DNA from: Membranipora membranacea
Taxonomy: Eukaryota; Bryozoa; Gymnolaemata; Cheilostomatida; Membraniporidae
Assembly: GCA_914767715.1 (NCBI GenBank)
Contig: OU612066.1
Span: 6,515,001 to 6,579,000 of the forward strand
Reading direction: 5' to 3'
Length of the DNA: 64,000 nucleotides
Below are positions 1 through 9,090 of this stretch, in pieces. A model generated the notes under the pieces. It saw only the letters and a program-made list of their open reading frames with translations. It ran no database searches and was not told the DNA's origin. Within the stretch, counting starts at the first letter, position 1. Each line of letters opens with the position of its first letter. The position numbers were made by a program, and so were the translations under genes.

Positions 1-560
1 ATAAGACAGTTCTGCTCTTTAATAAACTGGTATGTATATGCCCATTGAAACAATATTATTTATTTTTTGTTTCTAGCACTCATTTGACTATGCTCTATTC
101 TAAGCCAGTATATCTATAATGATCTACTTCAACATCAACATAACCTTTTTATCATATCGGCCAAAAATCTATTTCATAACCATCTTAAATTTCTGCTGCT
201 CCCTTCGAGTCTCAACAAGCCTTCTGAGCATGGCTGACATTTTGTAAGCATTATCAAGGTAAATGCCCTCAGTACCAACAACGTTATTGAAAATTACCTT
301 CCAGATGTATTGGCACAGTTGTTAACACAGATCTATGCATAAATGAAATATTGCATGATAATATGTATTCATTAAACCGCTTTGGATGATATGACAACTA
401 CAAATTACCAATAAAGCACTTATTTTAATTTTATTTTTAATTTCACCCGAAATAGACTAGTGCAGCAGTTTTGGTTTTTGGGAGAATCCTAATCTCCCCA
501 AAAATTCAAAACTCCCCAAAACTTGCATCAAATGAGAAGACAACTCGGCATTTTTATTGA
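1..560. other. Intergenic, no gene recognised
   Basis: AT-rich sequence with frequent stops in all frames and no recognisable protein, RNA or transposon signature. A short self-similar stretch of the form 'ctccccaaaa' recurs near 495-525. Confidence 0.5.
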
Positions 561-564
561 GTTG

Positions 565-705
565 CTACATTTGCGACGATAGTGGATTCGAGAGATCGCG
601 ACGTTTAAAAAATTGCGACGTTTGTGGGTTCACAACGTTTTTGGGATTGCATTGTCAGTGGAACATTAGATTGCCACGTTTTGACATTTGCAACGTTTGT
701 GGGTT
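565..705. repeat. Degenerate minisatellite, 'ttgcgacgtttgtgggttc'-like units
   Basis: A motif of about 19-20 bp built on tTGCgACGTTTgTGGgTTC recurs with decay (near 570, 598, 614, 638, 675 and 690). The 106-codon open frame across it has no family resemblance, begins at TTG rather than ATG, and looks like a by-product of the repeat. Confidence 0.55.
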
Positions 706-893
706 CAACAGGGGGCATTATTGCGAACGTAAAAATAGAGTTTCAAGCGATTCTAAGCTAGTAAAGATTTCTTCCCAAAAATATTGGCTAATTTTGCTTA
801 TTTCCCCAGGACTTTGGAATCTTTGCCGATTTCTGGCAAAATACCAAGATATTAAAAACATCGTCACAGGGAGCTAATATTTTAGATGGGTTA
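706..893 (+). repeat. Dispersed direct repeat, copy 1
   Basis: About 190 bp starting 'aacagggggc' and running through 'cgattctaagctagtaaa', 'tttctggcaaaataccaag' and 'gagctaatattttagatggg'. The same order of blocks recurs in the same orientation at 4276-4475. No coding potential. Either an uncharacterised interspersed repeat or a local duplication that now brackets the LINE at 2087-3902. Confidence 0.75.
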
Positions 894-1339
894 TGGGGGT
901 GCTGTAAGTTCAAATGGTGCTAATCAGATTTGGGGCTGTGATTCAGCTCGGGGTGGCCCGCGAGGCTTAAATTAATGCTGTTACATGCTACTTATTCTAG
1001 GCTAATATCTTTTTATGTAATCGTACTTTCAAATGAAGCAGAGCAAACAGAAATTAGACAGTTATTTCGCAATAACAACCTTTTATTGTGGATCAACATT
1101 GAGATAACAAAATAATATAATATATATGATCGCCACGGTAATCTGCGTTGTCTGATTCTTTGTGGCAGGTTCTCTGGTCTTCTTGGTCCTCTTTAACTGA
1201 AAAAGAGAAGCAAACACTTAATATATAAATATGATTCAACTAGACATAGTGATTCCAATATATACCTCGGATCAAAGGAAGAGATAGCAATCTCACCTGC
1301 TTGTCCAAGAGTGACAACTCTGGCTAGCGTAGTGTGGGT

Positions 1340-1740
1340 CAATCTTCTATATATATGATACCGGAATATCATCAACTCCTGAGGTGGTGCAGAGTTCGAG
1401 AGCGCTGGGTGCTGATCTGCTACAAACAAACCTGCTATTTAGGATGCAAAAGTATGAACATATAGATCGCTTGATGCTGTTCAGTGCTATTTGTAATCCT
1501 GCTAATATGGTACCGTAGTACCGTCCGACCCTAAGGTGGTATAGCAATTTCCTGATGGAGAACTGCAGTGAGCAAATCTGCTATGTATGATAACCTAGTA
1601 TCCTCTCCTCCTGAAGGTGGAGTATAGCGAATGCTCGATGAGGATCGGCTGGTAAATTTCAATGTACTGATGGCAGCTGCTAATCAACTAAAAGATACCG
1701 CAGTATCTGCCAGCCCGCAGGGGGTCTAATAGAGCGCAAT
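1340..1740. repeat. Degenerate tandem array of about 80-bp units with short hairpins
   Basis: Three or four diverged units share a self-complementary core of the kind 'gataccg(c/t)agtatc', then a 'cctgaggtgg'-like block, then a 'gctgctaat'-like end. Units begin near 1348, 1499, 1583 and 1672. The array lies directly downstream of the 3' end of the U2-headed element on the minus strand. Not recognised; low-copy satellite or remnant of another mobile element. Confidence 0.4.
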
Positions 1741-1845
1741 AATGCGCATACTGTATAAATCTTTATACCATCCTTCAATTTCCATGTACTGTTGCAAGCT
1801 GTTTTCATTGACTATGTGATACATTGATACCATCTAAGAGGACTG

Positions 1846-2086
1846 AGCTGTTAGCATACCCTGTTTATGACAAAACAGAGGGTGGGCTGCCCCTAAAGAG
1901 GGACGCAAATTGCCCGAAGTCCTCTTACTGAGAGTGTGATACATCCTAGAAAACTAAGTTCATCCTAGAGGTGAGGCCATGGTAGACCTCCTAATCGTAA
2001 ATGTGCAGCAAGCTGCCAGAAAAAGAAACAGGCACTAATCAGCCATTGGCAATGACACTTTGATCTTAGCCAATAGGCCGAGAAGC
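1846..2086 (-). mobile_element. Short U2-snRNA-headed element (SINE-like deletion derivative)
   Basis: On the minus strand this begins with a block close to the 5' end of U2 snRNA (2086 down to 2055; core GGCCTATTGGCTAAGATC). About 100 nt of shared head sequence follow, then a roughly 95-nt tail ending in 'gggtatgctaacagc'. Head and tail are both found in the larger LINE immediately upstream (head 3902-3772, tail 2180-2087), but the reverse-transcriptase part is missing. The head abuts the tail of the upstream copy with no spacer and no poly(A). This is the relation expected between a SINE and its partner LINE, or of an internally deleted copy. The U2 resemblance is from memory of the conserved U2 5' end. 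Confidence 0.7.
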
Positions 2087-3902
2087 TGTTAGCATACCCT
2101 GTTTATGACAAAACAGAGGGTGGGCTGCCCATAAAGAGGGGCGCAAGTTGCCCGAAGTCCTCGTACAGAGAGTGTGATGTATGTATGTACCTTTATTATA
2201 TCACTACTGATAAATAAAATTGCTGGACTGCTGATAAAACTGTAAAATGAGCTCATAAAATGCAGGTATAAATAGAAAAAAATAAAAGTGGAAAAAGCAT
2301 AGACTAAGATTTATTTGTACAATGTATTAATTGCAATGGCACGGAAACAGTTACTACTCAGATTTATACGTGCTTTTACAGCACGAAACCGACCAGATGG
2401 TAGCATGTCAAACGTCAATACTGGGTTGGTATCACTGGCGGTTATTCTCAGAGCCTTGGTCTTGAGTCGCTGTTCAACAACATGTTGTGATTGTGGTAGA
2501 GTAGTGTTGGCTAGCTTCTCAGCGGTACATGTCCCTTTATATAGGTCAGATTTGTTTTTCTCTGACATATGGTGATATATGGCAGTGGAGTGGAAAAGAA
2601 GGGAACTCTCAATAAATGTTTGATAGCAGTTTAGCATGAGCTGATCTGATGTTCCCATGTAACGTAATTTACTCATGATAAACAGTTTCTTGCGAGTTTT
2701 AAATGTTATAAGCTCGGTATTTAGGTCAAACTTTAGCTTTGACGTGAGAGTTGTGCCTAGATACTTGTAATCATTAATATTATCAATGCTGGTGTTGTTG
2801 ATGGAGAGAACAGGAGATGGTGGATTGTCTCTTGCATTAGTGAATGTCAGTGAAATAGTTTTGGTTGCATTGATGAGCAGCTTGTGGTTGTGACACCAGT
2901 CGCTGATTGAGTCTAGATTTGGCTGGAGCTGCGAGTCTTGGTTCTGGTGTACAATTTCCAAGATGAGCGTGTCGTCAGCATATTTCATTATGTACATGCT
3001 ATCTGATTGCGATCTGAATTCGTCAGTGTAGATCGAAAATAGTATTGGGCTGAGTACACACCCCTGTGGACTACCGGTGGACGTGCTGATGATAGATGAT
3101 GTTTCACTAGCAGTCGTCACCATCTGTCTACGGTTCGTTAGGTAGCTGTGAGTCCAGTTGATGACATTTGGGTGCATGTCAGAGTTACATAACTTGTTGA
3201 TTAGCACTGATGGATATATTGTGTTAAAAGCACTGGTGAAGTCAGTGAACACAGAGTTGACAGAGTTCTTAGAGTTACAATCTAAGTGTTCGCTTATAAG
3301 GTCTAGAGTTAGTAGAAGAGCATCATCAGTCGACCTCCCAGGACGGTAGGCAAACTGATGTGGGTCGGTTACAAGTGGCAGATAGTGTTTCACTTGCAGT
3401 CTCTCAAGGCATTTAGATAATACTGAGGTTAAGGCTATAGGTCGAAAGTCCTTGACCGCACATGCTGATTTGATCTTCGGAATCGGCTTAACATTGGAGA
3501 GTTTCCATTGGTGTGGGAATATACCTTGAGATATACTGTTGTTGAAGAGAGTGCGTACTGGTTCTGGTAGTGTGTGAGCCGCTGTTTTGAGGAGACGCGG
3601 TGAGATTGAGTCAGGACCACATCCCTTCCTCACATTGACTGCTCGTAGACTACAAAAAATGTCATCTACAGAGAAAAATTCAGGTACATCAATCAAAATA
3701 GGTGGAATATGCGGTTCATCAAACCGATTATAAAATAAATTGAGCTCATTACGATCTATTCTAGAACACTAGAATGCATCCTAGAGGTGTGGCCATGGTG
3801 GACCTCTTAATCGTAAGTGTGCGGCAAGCTGCCAGAAACTGAAACAGGCACTAATGAGCTATTGGCAGTGACACTTTGATCTTAGCCAATAGGCCGAAAA
3901 GC
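2087..3902 (-). mobile_element. Non-LTR retrotransposon with U2-snRNA-like 5' head
   Basis: Read on the minus strand: a 132-nt head (3902-3772) opening with a U2-like block (3902-3871), then a reverse-transcriptase ORF (3768-2311), then a 3' region ending in the tail also present at 1848-1944. The apurinic endonuclease domain expected upstream of the reverse transcriptase is absent; the ORF runs into a stop exactly where the head begins. The copy is therefore internally deleted or a head/LINE chimera. It is followed head-to-tail by the short derivative at 1846-2086. Confidence 0.75.
2311..3768 (-). CDS. LINE reverse transcriptase (CR1/L2/Rex1-like), 5'-truncated
   Basis: Open for 485 codons with no internal stop. 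Visible motifs in order: a 'NELNLFYNRFDE' pre-RT segment, 'GPDSISPRLLK', 'DFRPIALTSVLSKCLERL', 'FAYRPGRSTDDALL', catalytic 'TDFTSAFNTI', 'STGSPQGCVLSPILF', the active-site box YADD in 'MKYADDTLIL', and a 'YKYLGTTL' thumb-region motif. This order and wording fit APE-type LINEs of the CR1/L2/Rex1 group. No ATG lies at the natural start; the frame is closed by TAG at 3769-3771 where the U2-like head is joined. The endonuclease domain is lacking, so it is probably not autonomous, but the intact reading frame suggests recent insertion. Confidence 0.85.
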   Translation of the reverse strand, partial: CSRIDRNELNLFYNRFDEPHIPPILIDVPEFFSVDDIFCSLRAVNVRKGCGPDSISPRLLKTAAHTLPEPVRTLFNNSISQGIFPHQWKLSNVKPIPKIKSACAVKDFRPIALTSVLSKCLERLQVKHYLPLVTDPHQFAYRPGRSTDDALLLTLDLISEHLDCNSKNSVNSVFTDFTSAFNTIYPSVLINKLCNSDMHPNVINWTHSYLTNRRQMVTTASETSSIISTSTGSPQGCVLSPILFSIYTDEFRSQSDSMYIMKYADDTLILEIVHQNQDSQLQPNLDSISDWCHNHKLLINATKTISLTFTNARDNPPSPVLSINNTSIDNINDYKYLGTTLTSKLKFDLNTELITFKTRKKLFIMSKLRYMGTSDQLMLNCYQTFIESSLLFHSTAIYHHMSEKNKSDLYKGTCTAEKLANTTLPQSQHVVEQRLKTKALRITASDTNPVLTFDMLPSGRFRAVKARINLSSNCFRAIAINTLYK

Positions 3903-4117
3903 TACTGTTTATATCTATATCAGGACATAATTTGGTTTAGTGGCAGCAGGGATGCGGCCCAGATAGGATTGCGCCGGCATAGATGACTACGGTCATATGC
4001 ATTGATATCTCCATAATTGCACTCATCGAGCGTCTTTAGTAATATAACAAAAATGTCAGCTGTTATGCAGAGCTGACGATAATTGCGTTAGTGTTCTCGG
4101 CTGAAGTCTCATGGCAA

Positions 4118-4285
4118 AAATTGGTAGATAGTATGAGACTAAGGGAGACAACTGCTTGAAACCTGCTGTGTCACAGTAAGAGTAAGAGTGAGACCATAAT
4201 AGCCGTCCAATTAATGTAATAAGGCTTTTGGAGTTATGTTCCTTCTTTTCGGGAGGGGACAGCTCATACCGTCTCACAACAGGGG
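4118..4285 (+). repeat. Dispersed repeat, copy 1 of 2
   Basis: The block 'gtatgagactaagggagac', then 'aactgcttgaaacctgc', then a 'ccttcttttcgggaggggac' segment recurs in the same order at 8945-9090. It directly abuts the second copy of the 190-bp direct repeat. No coding content recognised. Confidence 0.6.
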
Positions 4286-4475
4286 GCGTCTCGGCGAATG
4301 TAAAAACAGAGTTTCAAGCGATTCTAAGCTAGTAAATATTTCTGCCAAAAAATATGGGCTAATTTCCTCTGGACCATAGCTAGGATTTTTTCGCCGATTT
4401 CTGGCAAAATACCAAGATATAAAGACATCGTCACAGAGAGCTAATATTTTAGATGGGATACGGGGGCGTCATTGC
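4276..4475 (+). repeat. Dispersed direct repeat, copy 2
   Basis: Same block order as 706-893 ('acaacagggggcg', 'cgattctaagctagtaaat', 'gagctaatattttagatggg'). The two copies are about 3.6 kb apart in direct orientation around the U2-headed LINE. Confidence 0.75.
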
Positions 4476-6673
4476 GAACCTGAAAACAGATAGTCTATAT
4501 CTAGAAGACACCTAGCTATAAGTGCTGACAAAAATGTGTTTATTTTAACGGAATTGGGGCAATATGGAATTACGTTTTTATAGATCAGAATTTTATGCTG
4601 ATTTCCAATATCTGGTTTCCACACCTCTCAGTCTGCCAGTTAGAAACTTATTCAGGGTCTTAGTCCTGAATCCATGAAAAGCTATCGTTCGATTCATTAT
4701 AAAGGAAGTGGGCCACAATTTGGCAGCATTTAGATGTTTAGATAGGTTGTGTCAATGTTATGTCTCCGTTCTACACCTGTAAGTTTGCCAGTCGAAGAGA
4801 AATTAAATTTTTAAACTAAAAAAATGGATGAGGTGACTCTAATTATTGCTATATAATCCCATTGTTTTGCCTTCGTATTGCCTGTTGTGTAATGTCTGAT
4901 TTGAAGCCACCATTTTTGCCTTGATATTATAATATGTCTGATTTGAAACCACCATTTGTGCCTTGATATTATAATATATTAACTGTATATATATACTGTA
5001 TATATACTCTATTTATACCTATATACTATATATATTGTTTGCCTCCGACAACCGTGTTGAACAACGCCCAGAGAAGATTTTGTAGCTCAACTTAGAATCA
5101 GTGGATATAATGCATTTCAATGACACTGGCTAATGTCTGAACAGAAGAGCGAAATCAGAATGAGTCAAATGGGAGTACCATACCGTAACTTTGTCCCCCC
5201 TAAGAAATTTATAATATCACCAAGAAGGAAAATTTAGGAAAGATTTCATTCTGTGTTGTAGACCTGGATAGCACATGTCATAACACTTATTGTTTTCATT
5301 TGAAAGTATTCTTATCACATTCTCCCTCTATTCATATTATAAAAATCGATTCACTTCTTGGTGATGTCTTTTGAATAATAAGCGCAGGGCTCTGATAGTT
5401 CTCGCGGTCTCAGAAATTTAGCCACTCTGACTTATTGTGAGATAAGCTGCTAAACCTGTCAAACTGGACGACTAAACAATGATAGTCTCATAGAAGGTCT
5501 CATTGAGATGTATATGCGTAGATAGTGTTAGCCAGCTTGTAGGTACATCAATATGAGTTGTCCAAAATATGGCTGAATTGTAATCACCACAAGGCTCCGG
5601 CGGCCGGGTCTCCGCCCCGGACCCAGCATGGGGCCTAGGCGGCCCCCTGGACCCCCTGCCTGGTTCTTATCCCCCTACCTCATATTTTCCATTTCTAACA
5701 CCGCGAGTTGATATCCCACCCTCAACCACTAAGGGCATGGCTGGGAAAAATAGATACCTAGGTGTATTATCTCAACTAGAATACGTTGTTGGCCTTTGAA
5801 TCTCAATCACAAGAAACAGCTGCTGGAGCAGAGTTACAACCTACCAAATTATCAATACTAGAACCTCAGCTATATATATATCAAATTCATGTCTGTGAGA
5901 CCAGTTTCCAGTTGCCTCCCCTATTGGATGGTCTACCCCACTCAAAAAATGTGTACCAAACACAATTGATTATTTTGTATTAAAGACACAATGTCAAGTT
6001 CTCGGTATCAGGTGAAGTCAAGACAGGCTAAAAAACACCAATCACAGCAGCTGTGCAAATATGATATCGTGCAGAGCCTGCATGCAGTCTTGAGGGACTG
6101 CGAGGGCTTTTGACAAACTCTTGTAGCAAAGGTTGTTTAAGAGGTCATAGCAAATACACTATTTTTCCTTCGATTGGATTAAATTTGGTGGCAACAGCCT
6201 TTGAAAATCTTTCCAATATGCACTCACATCTCTCTGCATATACATTTGCTGACTTAAATTGACTTTGAGTCATAATTGTAACCTGTCTCATAACATTTCG
6301 CCCTGCAGTAACATTAACAATCTTTCTCCAATTCCTTTCAAACTGAGCTGAAAACGGATTTAATGGGAATTTTTTGGTATTCTAAGGCAAAATATTGGGA
6401 TTCCATGGGCAAATACTAAGATTATATCTCCTCCCATTTTTTTGGCAGACAGATGTGCAGAAACTATGACAAAGTACTTAGACAACCCATCGACACATAT
6501 AAACACTGTCAAATTCTTTCCCTAAAGTCGTAAACTGAAAGATTACTGTTGGTGTATTCTGGACTACTCGATTCAAGCCAATTTTCACTCCTCATGCAGA
6601 GCTATTTGAAATTCAGCGAGACATTGGTGAGCAGTTGTTCTTGATGATTGAAAAAAAAAGCCCACTATTTCAG
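4476..6673. other. Intergenic; TA-rich patch and GC-rich patch
   Basis: No gene recognised. A TA-dinucleotide-rich stretch lies at 4975-5035. A GC-rich block at about 5590-5665 ('ggggcctaggcggccccctg') stands out from the AT-rich surroundings and has the look of a transposon end or SINE head, but I cannot classify it. Confidence 0.5.
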
Positions 6674-6896
6674 ATTGAGGATGTTATGCTGAATGCCTCG
6701 GAGTTTAAGGCCGAGGGTAATGAACTTTTCAAGGCCGGATAGTTTGAAAAAGCTCTATCTAGTTACACAAAAGCTCTAAAAATCAGTGATGGAAAGTCTG
6801 CTACCTCAGATGAAAGCACAGCAATACACAAAAACAAAACTGCCTGCCACCTCAAACTAGATAACCCACAAAACACATCCGCAGAGGCAAGCAAAG
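6674..6896 (+). pseudogene. Decayed exon encoding a UNC45-type TPR repeat
   Basis: The frame from 6674 reads as a tetratricopeptide segment: 'FKAEGNELFKAG', one stop codon (TAG at 6737-6739, where a TPR usually has an acidic residue), 'FEKALSSYTKAL' and 'IHKNKTACHLKLD', ending 'AEASK'. This is the first-TPR pattern of UNC45-type co-chaperones. It is flanked by an acceptor-like 'ctatttcag' (ending 6673) and a donor-like GT at 6897, so it resembles a genomic exon rather than a retrocopy. No neighbouring UNC45 exon was found around it. The real UNC45 gene is 45 kb away on the other strand and its own TPR exons lie outside the window. Other TPR co-chaperones are possible. In-frame UGA/UAG readthrough or a sequencing error cannot be excluded. 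Confidence 0.65.
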
Positions 6897-8539
6897 GTAG
6901 AAAGTAGAATAGGAAGTTCGGCAGCAGGATTGCCTCCAAAACTTAGGTAAAAAACTCGTTTCTCAGCAATTTCATGTTTTCTGTTATTTTTTGTCGTCAA
7001 ATTTCAAACAGTCAGGTGTATCATCATGACAAATTTTTCTTCTTAACACTGTGTTGACAATCTCCCATTTTTATTTGGGTCAGAACTGCGTTTTTTTCGA
7101 AGAGAGCGAAAGCTTGTTCAGGGCTGTCACTGTCATAAATTTTGTTCCAGTTTTCAGGCTCATTAATTTTGTTGGCTAACAATGGCCTAGTTTAGTGGCC
7201 GTCATTGATGAGCTATGTTTGTCATGCAATGTTGGCACATGAATGCATCGAACAATGGGCAAACGGTCAGCTAGCATATCAGTTAATATGGTACACAAGA
7301 AAACTTTGCACCCAGAGTTACTCACAAAAAATGATCTAACAGACTAAATTTTGAATTGCCTCGTCTTGTAGGTGATTGTGTAATATTAAAGAAACCATTG
7401 CAGCTCAAAATTCTCAAGTAATGAAGTGTAAAATTGCCTGGGATATATTCCATATTTTAGTCAAAGATGAGATCACCAACAACTCCAGAGTTTGATTGGA
7501 GGGTAGGCAACACTTCCCTAAAGACATCCAGAAAGGTCGACAGATCGACTGATACACTGCCAGGACAGTAGTGACGAATCTACCATAGCACCTGATCCGG
7601 ACCTTCATAGCCTCTGCTCCAGTCGACTGGATGTCCACCATACCAACTTCCCTGACACACACATGCACACGCCTCCGCCACCACTGTGTGATTGAGAACT
7701 ACAATGTACCTTTAAAAATATTTTGGAAAGTATTCAAGACAAGAAAACCAGATTTCAGACATGACAATGCAAGATAGTTCAGTATTTAGCTGTGATAAAA
7801 ACAGTTCAAAAGCAGGCATCTTATTAACAAGGCTTCTCATATTTATGCATAAAATTGACAGAGTTTTGTCAGGAACAATTTCTAACTATGCAGATACAGA
7901 GTCTGATGTCAAGCGTTTCTTGTATTCAACTAAGCCAGAGAGCCAGCAGCCATCATATGTAGGTATATTAGCCATCCTGCTGTCGAGATTCATCTAACTT
8001 TAGCAATGATGTAACCTTGACAGGATAATCATCTGTTGATTTCCTCAGATACACTTGGCCATGTTAGGTCCAGGAGTATTTCCAGCTCAGGGAATTTTTG
8101 TCTGTCAAGCTTTGTGGAACAGAGAGCGTTGGGGTCGTGTAGATGCTTCATTGACTAATATTTTGTCAGAGCAGCGGAAACCGATTGATTGAGTAGTGAT
8201 AGCTGTCTTTTTAACATTCTTCCTTGAATTGTAAAAGTTATCACGAGAGGTAGTGTTGGTGAACTTGATCGACCATGATCAAAGGAGGTTTGCCTGCATA
8301 TGCTGCTGCGTCGGATTTAAGACGGAAGGCAGATTCAATGTTGCCTGGCATGATACTGTCCTCCAGTTTTACAGCAAGGTTACCAACTGTTTTTGTTGTG
8401 TCCTCATGCTGACTGGGTGGTATATTGGCAATCAGTAAAGTTCTTTCAGGTTTTTCTCATGATCATTACGGTCAACAGAATTGATTATCTTGCGCTCTTC
8501 GTGAGATCAGTTGATGTTGATGTTTTCAAAGTTTGGTGA
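6897..8539. other. Intergenic, unrecognised
   Basis: Several short open frames (for example 7761-7997 on the plus strand) have no recognisable domain and no supporting splice or promoter context. The stretch 7761-8200 is less AT-rich and could be a decayed coding fragment, but no family could be named. Confidence 0.35.
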
Positions 8540-8752
8540 CTACTGCTCGAAGTTCAAGATACGGGTTTTCAGATCCTCATTGTCCTTGCTTACAAAGTCC
8601 AAGCTTTCAATCACTTGGTTTTTCTCTTGTTCTAGGGAATTCAGTCGCTGATTAACTTTATCAACTGTGTGTAACAGGCTTTGAAATTGATCATCATATG
8701 TTTGCTTCATATCATCTAATTTTGAAGAATTTGCTGTATGTTCGGATAACAT
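8540..8752 (-). CDS. Coiled-coil fragment, possible LINE ORF1 or host exon
   Basis: A 70-codon open frame rich in Glu, Lys, Gln, Asn and Leu with heptad spacing ('LLHTVDKVNQRLNSLEQEK'). Trimeric coiled coils of this type occur in ORF1 proteins of non-LTR retrotransposons and in many cytoskeletal proteins. It starts with ATG but has no supporting promoter, neighbour exon or second domain. Low confidence that it is a gene; mobile-element debris is more likely. Confidence 0.3.
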   Translation of the reverse strand: MLSEHTANSSKLDDMKQTYDDQFQSLLHTVDKVNQRLNSLEQEKNQVIESLDFVSKDNEDLKTRILNFEQ

Positions 8753-8944
8753 CCTGCATCACTGACAGATTTACATGATTTACTTCTGGTAACTGTTTTA
8801 TATTGAGACATCATCTTGATTATATACACTATTGGCCACTAGCTCCCTGACATAACACCTCGATGCCGCTGAGATGCAACTCTGTATGAAGTCGCTAATT
8901 AAAGTTACTGTGTGCTAAGATGATAACATCACAATGAAATAGGT

Positions 8945-9090
8945 GAAGAGTATGAGATCAAGAGAAACAACTGTTTGAAAACTGCCGTGTCGCAGCAAGT
9001 GTTTGTCATTATAGATGTTGAGCAATTGTCTGAGTTGTGCCCCTTCCTTCTGGGGGAGGACAACTCATTCAATCTCACGACAGCATATCA
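8945..9090 (+). repeat. Dispersed repeat, copy 2 of 2
   Basis: Counterpart of 4118-4285: 'gtatgagatcaagagaaac', 'aactgtttgaaaactgcc', then 'ccttccttctgggggagg'. The 91-codon frame here is a by-product. Confidence 0.55.

Noticed and set aside
557-877. 106-codon frame with paired cysteines, resembling a small zinc-binding protein
   Set aside because: Cysteine spacing comes from the repeated 'tgcgacgttt' minisatellite, the second half lies in a dispersed repeat, and the frame begins at a non-ATG codon.
2055-2086. Possible U2 snRNA gene on the minus strand
   Set aside because: Only the first 30 or so nucleotides resemble U2; the branch-site region, Sm site and 3' stems do not follow, and the same block heads a mobile element.
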